In this document: piece after piece, positions 53,726 to 64,000 of the stretch
How the letters are laid out: each line of letters starts with the position of its first letter
Numbering within the stretch: position 1 is the first letter of the stretch
Assembly: GCA_965153355.1 (NCBI GenBank)
Contig: OZ231126.1
Coordinates: forward strand, 53,878,001-53,942,000
DNA length: 64,000 nucleotides
Reading direction: 5' to 3'
Source of the DNA: Flaccisagitta enflata
Taxonomy: Eukaryota; Chaetognatha; Sagittoidea; Aphragmophora
Notes under the pieces: model-generated
The model's database searches: none
Told to the model about the DNA's origin: nothing
What the model saw: the letters and a program-made list of their open reading frames with translations, nothing else
Made by a program: the position numbers and the translations under genes

Positions 53726-53982
53726 CCTTCCTGCTCCTTTTATCCTACACCCATGGAAACACCTCGTCGTACATGTCGCGAAACTCGTTCCTGAATCTAC
53801 CGACGTTGGCCTCCACTAGAGTTGGGAGAACTTATGTCGTAACTATCGGAATCGACAGTCACACCCCATGGTGTCGGTCACTCGACAACATGGTCAAAAA
53901 CCGTCACGACCTACTGAGTGACAGACAAAAGAAAAGGTACAGAAAAAGAGAAAGAGAGAGTCACACACACTTTTCACTTTAT

Positions 53983-55310
53983 GGGCAGCGGCCCCAAAGG
54001 GCCGATGTCCTGTAGGACACAGGGGTGAATTTCCAGACGTCCATACGTACGTCCGTACGTACGTCCCCCCCTCCCCCCGAGGCCCCTCTCAGACCCCAAA
54101 TCAGCCCTCTCAAGCCCAAAATCAGCCCTCTCAAGCCCAAAATCAGCCCTCTCAGGCCCAAAATCAGCCCTCTCAAGCCTAAAATCAGCCCTCTCAAGCC
54201 CAAAATCAGCCCTCTCAGGCAGCTGGGTATCCTACGATTCTAAGAAACCTAGGATTCTGGGTTAGAAAGCTTACGTTTCTAGGTTTCCTAGCTGATTTTA
54301 TAAGGGGAAAGTGAGTCTTTTCATTATAACCCAAAAAGCGCTGCTTTGATATTTCTCCTTTTTTGGGCGATTGTCCATGATGGCACAACATCCAGATGCC
54401 ATAAAAGAATAGCATCGCCACTCCGCTGTAAATAGATAAAAAATGTGAATGAAAAAATCCTACCTACGTTTCTTAGGTTTCTAGGTTTTCTAGGAAAATG
54501 TTGCTTATGTTTCTTAGAATTCTAGATTTCCAAGGATTTACAATATCAGCAAGAATAAAATTTTTTTCTTCCTTGTACATCTGTTGCTCCTTTCATTGAT
54601 TTCGTTGATTCACTTTTTTGTTGGAAAAGATTTTCATTTTCGCTGACATTGTTAATCTTGGAAAACCTAGAATTCTAAGAAACCTATGCAAAATCTTCTT
54701 AGAAAACCTAGAAACGTAAGTAACCTAGGTTAAAATTTTTCTTTCACTTTTTCCACCAATGTAGAGTAGAGTGGCGACGCTATTATTCTATGGCATCAGG
54801 ATGTCTTCCCGTTTTTAGTAACCACCCAAAAAATTGGAAAAATTGAAGGGGCGCTTTCTGGATTAAAATGCGAAAAACTCAATTTCCCATTGTAAAGTTG
54901 GTTAGGAAACTTAGAATCCTAAGCTTTCTAACCCAGATTCCTATGTTTCTTAGAATCGTAGGAAACTCAGCTGTCAGGCCCAAAATCAGCCCTCTCAGAC
55001 TCAAAATCAGCCCTCTCAGGCCCAAAATCAGCTCTTTCAGCTCCAAAATTAGCTCCAAATTAGCCCCAAATCAGCCCTCTCAAGCCCAAAATCAGCCCTC
55101 TCAAGCCCAAAATCAGCTCTCTCAGGCCCAAAATCAGTCCTCTCAGGCCCAAAATCAGCCCTTTCAGCTCCAAAATTAGCTCTCTAATACCCTAAATCAG
55201 GCTTGTCAGGCTCAAAATCAAGCATGTCAGCCCTTTAATGTGCCTTCTAAGGACGTCTGGAAATTCACCCCTGTGTCCTACAGGACATCGGCCCTTTGGG
55301 GCCGCTGCCC
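53983..55310. mobile_element. family A element with perfect 60 bp inverted arms
   Basis: 53983-54042 and 55251-55310 are exact reverse complements over 60 bp, starting 'gggcagcggccccaaagggc' and ending 'ccagacgtcc'. The interior minisatellite 'aaaatcagccctctcaagcc' is present on both sides (54100-54215 and 54979-55190), and a further TIR element interrupts it. Perfect arms suggest recent insertion or homogenisation between arms. Confidence 0.93.
54220..54973. mobile_element. TIR element nested in the family A minisatellite, 754 bp
   Basis: The left CAGCTGGGTATCCTACGATT and the complement of the right end, CAGCTGAGTTTCCTACGATT, continue as inverted repeats through 'ctaagaaacctaggattctg' to 'gttagaaagctt' (about 52 bp, few mismatches). 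TCAGG flanks both ends (54215-54219 and 54974-54978), cut from the minisatellite unit. The interior repeats 'tttctaggttt(c/t)cta' motifs. No coding. Confidence 0.87.
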
Positions 55311-55320
55311 TGCTCTCACT

Positions 55321-55470
<150 letters not shown>

Positions 55471-55918
55471 TCTTTCTCAATCTTGGATCACCTACAATTT
55501 TTTTTCTTGCTAACAGACAAGATTCTTTCCTAGTCCGTTTGTTTCTATCCTTCTAAACAACTTTTTTTGTGCGCAAAAAGGAAAAAATGTCATATCATAT
55601 CATATCATATCATTTTTTAATCCACTCATTCATTCATTCACTCATTAATCTATTCATACATTCATACATGATACATCCTTTGTTAATACGCGACGCACAT
55701 ATCAGTGACATATATGTAGACTGAGACTAAGAAGGAACCAAATTTTAAAGAGCGCGCTTTACAGTCTACTGCATAATGTAGAAACGAAATGGAAATGGCA
55801 TGACGGCAACGACATTTAGCAGTGACGATGTTGAAACTTATACAAAGACATTTAAGGGAAACGAAACTTTTGATAACTAATTCGTTTTTAGCTAGTGTCG
55901 ATGATCTCTAGCCTCCAC

Positions 55919-57040
55919 ACCCAGTGAGCGCACCTCATCGAAGCTCCACGCCCCCAACCTCTCCGCAAATCTCGCAATCCTCCTCTCATTGACCCGCCTT
56001 CTCTTCCTTGTACCACCACCACCTCCACCCTGTGCCACCTCCCTGGCTCCCCCCACAAATGCAAACACCGGCAGATGGTCCGACACCCTAACCGTCACCA
56101 GCCCACTCTCAAGCCTCGCCACCACATTGTTAGTCCAAATATTATCTATCAGTGTCGCCGTTGTGTCAGTCAGCCTAGTTGGGAGCGAGATCAAGGGGTA
56201 GAAGCCCCTTGACATGAACCCCTCCGTATAGTCCGATGTTGGCCCATGGGTGCCGTCCTTCAGGAGGTCAACATTAAAGTCCCCCATTATGTACCCATCA
56301 GTCCCCCGCATCATTGTCAGCACCCGGGCCATCTCCTCATTAAACCCAGCAATGTCCCCACCTGGCGGCCTGTAGACTACCCCAACTATGTCATTCCTAC
56401 GTCCCCCCCCTCTTACTATCTCAACAAAGACAGACTCAAAAACCCCCTCAGTAAAAGTACCCAAGTCAGGTCTCTCCCTATAAATCAGCCCATCCCTCAC
56501 CAGTAGCGCCACCCCTCCTCCGGCCTTCCTCTTCCTGGACGCACACACCGCACCAAAACCCTTCACCGCCAGTCCCTTCTCACTCTCATCATCCAGCCAC
56601 GTCTCCGCCAAGCCTACAACATCCCACTGCACTCCCCACCTCCGGATCTCCGCCTCAAACAGCTCAAGCCCCGGGCCCTTAGCACTGCGTATATTATGAA
56701 ACAGAAGCGACAGCGCACACCCCCCAGTCCTAGCCATACCCCTCAGGCGTGCCCCCACCCCATCCCCCCCCACATAACCACACCCCCTAAGGGTCGCATC
56801 CATCCCACCCAGTGCCCCCCTCACCTCCTCGTCATACGGGTCAAACCTCAACCCCTGAAACTCCCCAGCCCGCGAGCCCAACCCCTCCCTGTACTCCCTG
56901 AGAGCCCCCCTATACTCCCCCTCACCTACCAACCCAACAAACGGAAGCGCCCCCCCCCCATACAACCAGCACACCACACCCCACCTGAACCCAGCCCCCT
57001 TACTCTTACCACCACCCCGCATATGACACAACGTGGGCAT
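55919..57040 (-). CDS. LINE ORF2 N-terminal part: endonuclease
   Basis: A Gly/Arg-rich leader precedes an APE-like endonuclease: LSLLFHNIRSAKGPGLELFE, DVVGLAETWLDD with the catalytic Glu, GVVYRPPGGD, GDFNVDLLK, SLPTRLTDTTATLIDNIWTN and SDHLPVFAFV with the catalytic His. All usual active-site residues are visible. It nicks target DNA to prime reverse transcription. The apparent C-terminal residues past the SLGVEA point are encoded by the inserted element, so the native frame ends at the insertion. It starts 33 bp after the ORF1 stop. Confidence 0.9.
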
Positions 57041-57073
57041 CTCCTCAGCACACCTCCCCCACTCTCCTCCTCA

Positions 57074-58432
57074 TTACCAGCCATGACGGTTCAAGGATCC
57101 CCCCACCCTTGGCCATTCTGCTTCCCACCTGCGTCTGAGCTGCTCTGGCAGAAAATCCTCCATTGGCGTCGGACAAGGTACGAAAGAGCCACGTATGGCA
57201 CAAGCATAAGTGCGATCGATCACAGAGACAATCTCGGGTAAAATATGAAAACCGTTTCCCCTTGGATCGACTTTGATATCCCTCATTCTTACTTGGGTGG
57301 GAATCCCAAAGCCTCCCACTTGGGAATTCAAAAAGTCATTCAACGCATCGTTGTAGGGGATAACGTTAATGTGGGTCATGGGTTTAATTTGACAAACGAT
57401 AACGTCTGCTGCCCCAGCTGCTTTCAGCTTGCCACGAAGTTTGGCCAGGTTATGAACCAGTTCTAGTGGGGAATCCGCCCTTCTTCCGTGTGTTCCTCGG
57501 GCATTATTTGTGAGATTGTCCAGGACCACCAACGCACCACAGACATCCAACTTCTCTCCGTCTGAACCCCCATCCAGCTTCCTTTCCGCTTCCTCTGAGG
57601 TGTATGCGATTTCCACCGAAATGTCATAGAAAGCTCTCTCTTCCTTGGGGATGTGGGTTTTTATTGTATCACCTGTCGCCCCGCGCCCATTGGAATCGGT
57701 GACGATGATGCAGCGCCTCTGGAGCCAGCCTCCCCCACCACCTCCTCCTCTTCCTACCCCCGATGCCATTTGCCCCACCTGCTCCTTTGCTCTCCTCTCC
57801 ATTCTTTCAACTGCAGCTTTTCTTTCCTCTATCTCTTTGGAAAGCCGCTCTTCCAGCTCTTTCTTTTCCTTTTCCCACTCTTCCCTTTCTTTTTGGACAT
57901 CCACTGCTATTTTCTTGCTTTCCTCTTCCATTCTCTCACAGCGGGCCAATCTATACTCCACCTGCTTCTTGCCCCACTCCTCTTCTTCCAAGCGGTCCCT
58001 TAGCTCTCTCAACTCTCCTTTCATCCATTCTGCCTCCTCCACCAGCTTTGACACCCGTTCCTCCATCCTTACCAGTCTTTCGTCTTTGCCGTCATCATCA
58101 TCAACGACCCCGCCTGATGCTGCCGTTGCGCTTGGCGTACTTTGACGACGCCCCTTTGGCATCGTGGCAGAGGGAGATGCGGCAGTCGCCGCCGCCGCCG
58201 TTGCCGCGCGTCGCCTCTCCGCCGTAGTTGTGTGTCCCGGCTGAGTCGCATAATTGGGGTTTGACTTCGGCTGTCTGGCCCCTCTCCCACTTCCGGGAGT
58301 GGACGACGATGACGTCGCCGCCATTTCCGTACAGTCGACCACCGTCCACTGACCGTTTCGTTTCACGAGCTTTTGTTGGCCAGTAGTTCTCGTCGTCACC
58401 GCCGTCGTCGTCGTCGGCGTCGTCGCCGCCAC
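57074..58432 (-). CDS. LINE ORF1 protein: coiled coil plus SGNH/esterase-like domain
   Basis: 452 residues. A Thr/Ala/Ser-rich low-complexity N-terminus is followed by a long coiled coil (about 120-225: RMEERVSKLVEEAEWM, KEREEWEKEKKELEERL), a Gly run, then RCIIVTDSNGRGATG, LDVCGALVVLDNLTNNARG, KLRGKLKAAGAADVIVCQIK and a late FHILPEIVSVIDRTY with a candidate catalytic His. This resembles the SGNH-hydrolase domain known in ORF1 proteins of CR1/L2 elements; the nucleophile would be the Ser in DSNG. It is expected to trimerise and bind element RNA. The frame is uninterrupted. Confidence 0.85.
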   Translation of the reverse strand: MAATTPTTTTAVTTRTTGQQKLVKRNGQWTVVDCTEMAATSSSSTPGSGRGARQPKSNPNYATQPGHTTTAERRRAATAAAATAASPSATMPKGRRQSTPSATAASGGVVDDDDGKDERLVRMEERVSKLVEEAEWMKGELRELRDRLEEEEWGKKQVEYRLARCERMEEESKKIAVDVQKEREEWEKEKKELEERLSKEIEERKAAVERMERRAKEQVGQMASGVGRGGGGGGGWLQRRCIIVTDSNGRGATGDTIKTHIPKEERAFYDISVEIAYTSEEAERKLDGGSDGEKLDVCGALVVLDNLTNNARGTHGRRADSPLELVHNLAKLRGKLKAAGAADVIVCQIKPMTHINVIPYNDALNDFLNSQVGGFGIPTQVRMRDIKVDPRGNGFHILPEIVSVIDRTYACAIRGSFVPCPTPMEDFLPEQLRRRWEAEWPRVGGSLNRHGW

Positions 58433-58444
58433 TTCGCCTTGCGT

Positions 58445-58552
58445 TTGACTTGAACCGTCTTTTATATCAATCGTCTTTTTATATCAATCGTCTTTTAATA
58501 TCAATCGTCTTTTTATATCAATCGTCTTTTATATCAATCGTCTTTTTTTTTA
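58445..58552. repeat. about 20 bp tandem repeat at the LINE 5' region
   Basis: Five to six units of 'atatcaatcgtctttt(t)t'. Their position directly upstream of ORF1 suggests they are part of the LINE 5' UTR, where tandem promoter-bearing monomers occur in some families (inference). Confidence 0.8.
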
Positions 58553-58790
58553 TATGAATGTGTTCTGAATTGAATGTCTTTGCAAGAACCGCCTCGGTTG
58601 GTAACCTCTTTCGCCTCGAATCGAATCCACCAGTATCTTAACTTATCTGGAACCTAATTAAGCAAATAAAAGAATTTTAGCTTCAATCATTCTTACATTG
58701 AAATTATCTAATCTTATCTTATCTTATCTGAAATTATCATTTTGGTTCTCATATCCATTCAATTGACAATCAGAGTTAGGTAACCAGATA

Positions 58791-58927
58791 AACAAGGCCG
58801 GATACACGGCAAGACAGTCGCGGACTATTGGGCAGGGGCCGTAATGCAATAATTCAACAAACTGTGTAACGGACCGTCGTACCGACCGACACGGCAAGGT
58901 GTAGAGTCGAGTATCCGCGACTAAAAA
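58791..58927 (-). mobile_element. family B element, complete copy
   Basis: 'aacaaggccggatacacggc' (58791-58810), 'aagacagtcgcggactattg', and hairpin AGTCGAGTATCCGCGACT (58905-58922) then AAAAA. Confidence 0.85.
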
Positions 58928-58969
58928 GCATCCCTGAAATAGCTGGCAATTGGAAAAAAAAGAACAATT

Positions 58970-59420
58970 TGGGGCTCAAATCGCTATAAAGATAAGAACA
59001 CTGAGCCTCAGAAAAAAACCTGTTCTTACAGAAACACGCTTTTCTTTTTATAAGAACACTGTTTATAAGAACATCAGCCTCAGATTAAGTAAAAAAATAA
59101 GAACATCTTAAGAACTTGCTTAGCATCAGATCTGAAGATAAGAATAATATTTTTCAAAAAGACTAATAAAATTAGATGAAAAACCAGAAATACTTTGATA
59201 ATACTTTTTAGAATGATAATTCATTGTTTGTTAAATATCAATCTTATATTTCTTTTTTTGTGATAAAAAAAATTTTTTTTTCAACAATTGCCTAAATTAT
59301 ATCATTATACTGATATAAACATATAATCATGAAGAAATTATCTTATTCAAAATTAAGAACATGTTGGGAACGCTTGAGCCTCAAAACAGGGTTGAAAATA
59401 AGAACGCTGAGGCTCACTTC
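58970..59420. repeat. element E fragments
   Basis: 'aagaacactgagcctcagaa' (58995-59014), 'ttcttacagaaacacgcttt', 'ataagaacactgtttataag' and 'gagcctcaaaacagggttga' echo the ends of the 15983-17228 element, but the order is scrambled. AT-rich. Confidence 0.55.
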
Positions 59421-59475
59421 AACAAGGCGGGACACACGGCTACCCGAGTCGCGTGTGGGTGAGCAGGGGCAGTGA
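59421..59475 (-). repeat. family B end fragment
   Basis: 'aacaaggcgggacacacggc' (59422-59441) with 'gcgtgtgggtgagcaggggc'. The hairpin end is not found to the right. Confidence 0.65.
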
Positions 59476-59699
59476 TGAAAAACTCTAACCATGTATTTAG
59501 GGGGTTGTATGGGTGCGAGCACCTGACTAGAAAGTAGCCAAGGCATCTAAACTAGTCATTGCATAAGGATTGAACATAGTCAGCGCGTCATTCAGTGCTC
59601 ACCTCCGGCTGACAGTGGAAAAGTACCTTTGAATGCTTTGAACCATTTAAGTTTTCTCAATTAGAGCGGGTTTCTAGTCAAAGATAACCGCGTTGTTAC

Positions 59700-59875
59700 G
59701 GGTCATTCGGTCGCTCGCTACGGTCGTTCGCTCGCACCGCTCACTCCACTCACTAGCTCCACAGCGCTCCGCTTTGCTTGGCAGTGCTCCGCTTTGCTCG
59801 GCAGTGCTCCGCTTTGCTACGCTCGCTTCGCTACACTCGCTTCGCTATGCTTGCTTCGCTCACTTGCTGTGTTCA
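59700..59875. repeat. CGCT-rich degenerate tandem repeat
   Basis: 'gcagtgctccgctttgctcg' units (59783-59818) and 'acgctcgcttcgct' units (59818-59860). Locally GC-rich against an AT-rich background. Not a gene. 59876-60200 has a 'ttacttgttac' repeat (60079-60120) and no gene. Confidence 0.75.
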
Positions 59876-60214
59876 TGCTGAAAACGCATTTGATAGGAGA
59901 AATGGGGTGTATGGTTGTCAGTAGAAACACGACCCTTAGTCCTCTGTCTCCCTTTTCTCTTACGATAAGAGGCTTTGTCCATCCGTCTGTTGGTCCATCA
60001 GTCCATCGATTGGTCCGTGATGATCGAATCAGAATGATGAAAAAAAAGCAATGTCGCCTCTGCCCTATTTGTTTCCTGTTACTTGTTACTTGTTACTTGT
60101 TACTTGTTACTTGTTACTTACTAATTGTTTGTTTTCAGCCATTCAATGTTTGTTACTCCGCTTCGACTTTAGGTCGGAATGACACAGAATCGCCTTTTTG
60201 AAATGGCTAAATAA

Positions 60215-60325
60215 TTTGGAAAGGGGGAGGAGGGGGGTAAAGAGGAGGAGGAGAGGGGGAGGAAAGGGGAAGGATAGGGGGAGGGGAAAGGATAAGGGGA
60301 AGGAGAGGGGCAGGAGAGGGGCCAA
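60215..60325. repeat. G-rich polypurine tract
   Basis: About 105 bp of almost pure purine on the plus strand (gggggaggagggggg, ggaaaggggaagga). It lies 100-200 bp upstream of the SRCR start codon, in promoter position. Confidence 0.85.
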
Positions 60326-60364
60326 AACAATGAACTTTGATCGATGACGCATGGCAAGTCCGAG

Positions 60365-60372
60365 TTTATAAG
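60365..60372 (+). promoter_or_regulatory. candidate TATA box of the SRCR gene
   Basis: 'tttataag' lies 49-56 bp upstream of the ATG at 60421, placing a start site near 60395 with a short leader. It fits a compact TATA promoter, but a single motif is weak evidence. Confidence 0.45.
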
Positions 60373-60420
60373 ACAAGGAAGTTTTGGAATCGTTATCTGC
60401 TGATATCTTCTTGCATTAAA

Positions 60421-62982
<2,562 letters not shown>

Positions 62983-63028
62983 TATGGAGGAACAAAATGT
63001 GGAAAGTCGTGCTGGGTAAGGTTTTGTT

Positions 63029-63056
63029 TTTGATGATGATGATAATGATGATGATA

Positions 63057-63094
<38 letters not shown>

Positions 63095-63150
63095 AATGAT
63101 AATGATAAAGATGATGATGGTGATGATGATGATGATGATGATGATGATTA
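63029..63150. repeat. (GAT)n microsatellite
   Basis: gatgatgat with aat and ggt interruptions; an SRCR intron just after element D. Confidence 0.94.
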
Positions 63151-63216
63151 TAATGCCTCCATATTAGTATGAAAATAGTAATCCAAGGGTTTTTAATGAT
63201 TTCTTCTTTATCCAAC

Positions 63217-63300
63217 AAGGCCAACACTTGTGAGTCAAGTGTGGGACCTAAATAACATAGGATGACTCAAATTGACTTTAAATGACTCAAGATTTCGAAA
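63217..63300 (-). repeat. family B end fragment
   Basis: 'aacaaggccaacacttgtga' (63217-63236), 'gtgggacctaaataacatag' and two 'gactcaaattgacttt' units, matching 22928-22990. Truncated at about 63300. A pogo-like MITE end follows at 63347-63420 ('taccccgctataagtataac'). Confidence 0.7.
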
Positions 63301-63474
63301 TTTCCCCCCGAACACCTTTTTTTAGGTAATAGTAAAGTTGTACCCCGCTATAAGTATAACGGACTAAAGAGTAAAGGAAATCCGCTTATAAAAAATGTTG
63401 CTCCCTTCAGCCTGTTACAAACTTTTACTACGATCAGAGGTGACAGAGGTGACAATTTGTGTCAGTATCTAATT

Positions 63475-63735
63475 TAATGACATTTACATCGCCCGATGTT
63501 GCACTTCATTTTCCAAGGTGATATCCTGTTGGATAATGTTGTTTGTATAGCAATTGACTTACACATTGCCTAATGTTGCACTTCATTTCGCAGGTGATAT
63601 CCTGTTGGATAATGATGTTTGTGCGGGGAAATGAAATGAAATGAAATGAAATGAAACATCTCCTAATGTTGTTTTTCATTTTCGCAGGTGATATCCTGTT
63701 GGATAATGTTGTTTGTATAGCAATTGACTTAAAGG
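63475..63735 (+). repeat. three tandem copies of an SRCR exon 5' edge with its acceptor
   Basis: Each copy reads '(c)acttcatttcgcag' followed by 'gtgatatcctgttggataat'. Exon starts are at 63518 (acceptor ccaag), 63594 (cgcag) and 63688 (cgcag). In phase with exon 2 they encode GDILLDNVVC or GDILLDNDVCAGK, fitting the middle of an SRCR domain (G-x-I-x-L-D-x-V-x-C). The base period is 76 bp; the second interval is enlarged by an (AAATG)n tract (63620-63656) that interrupts the second copy with a stop. Which copy, if any, is spliced is unclear, and none shows the domain's remaining cysteines. Confidence 0.82.
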
Positions 63736-63739
63736 TAGC

Positions 63740-64000
63740 AAAAAAAAACGGAACAAAAAGTTTTTTAAAGATTCAAAAGCATCCAATGAGAAAAACATAG
63801 CAAAATCCATGACCAATTGAAAGCTCTGCGAAAGATCTTCAAAATGAGACCATGCTGGCTGTTCTGTCTTTATTCGTTAAGTAATGAGACAGCAATAAAG
63901 AAGAGTGGTCATGAATGTAAAAGTTGAAGTCGTAGAAGTTGTTCCTCTTTGTTATTTTATAAAAAAAAGATAGAAAAATAATAATTTGAACTTTTTTCTT
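63740..64000. other. right edge, nothing recognised
   Basis: AT-rich. The continuation of the SRCR gene, if any, lies beyond the window. Confidence 0.5.

Noticed and set aside
52038-53819. Long plus-strand frames rich in Pro/Ser opposite the LINE reverse transcriptase
   Set aside because: Antisense shadows of a GC-rich coding region; no recognisable domain.
57645-58227. Plus-strand Ser/Pro/Leu-rich frames of 116-166 codons
   Set aside because: Antisense shadows of LINE ORF1.

Overview
The window is metazoan nuclear DNA. It holds spliced genes with canonical GT-AG introns, very dense microsatellites and many nested transposable elements (TEs). The sequence does not decide the species; a TE-rich invertebrate is my best guess. 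Three protein-coding signals stand out: a kinesin-3 family gene, a secreted SRCR-domain gene, and three kinds of retrotransposon coding sequence.

The largest gene lies on the minus strand from 43667 down to 11721. I assembled 12 internal exons. Their GT-AG boundaries keep phase throughout and encode a nearly complete kinesin motor (P-loop, switch I, switch II, neck), a coiled coil and an FHA domain. It most resembles the KIF28/KLP-6 branch. The initiating exon and everything after the FHA part-way point are not seen. Its introns (up to 11.6 kb) hold most of the repeats.

Left part (1-11.5 kb): the last residues of a BEL/Pao-like polyprotein, then a 1.6 kb element built of three successive tandem arrays, then several minisatellite-bearing inverted-repeat elements ('family A') and hairpin-ended elements ('family B'). 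Middle (11.7-43.7 kb): the kinesin gene, with a tRNA-derived SINE split by a MITE, two TA-flanked nested elements, palindromic elements and a possible 4.9 kb foldback element. Right part: a 5'-truncated LINE with an open 2.8 kb frame (45.66-48.52 kb); a two-ORF L2/CR1-like LINE on the minus strand (51.4-58.4 kb) split by a hAT-like insertion that itself contains two further nested elements; and a plus-strand SRCR gene with a signal-peptide exon (60421) and a half-domain exon (61316-61501), whose next exon appears as three tandem partial copies near 63.5-63.7 kb.

The most unusual observation is short tandem duplications that straddle exon-intron boundaries. They occur at the 3' edge of kinesin exon 8 (61 bp period), at both edges of kinesin exon 12 (62 and 50 bp) and at an SRCR acceptor (76 bp). 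Each copy carries part of the exon plus the splice site, and no period is a multiple of three. Family B termini also show covarying hairpin stems.
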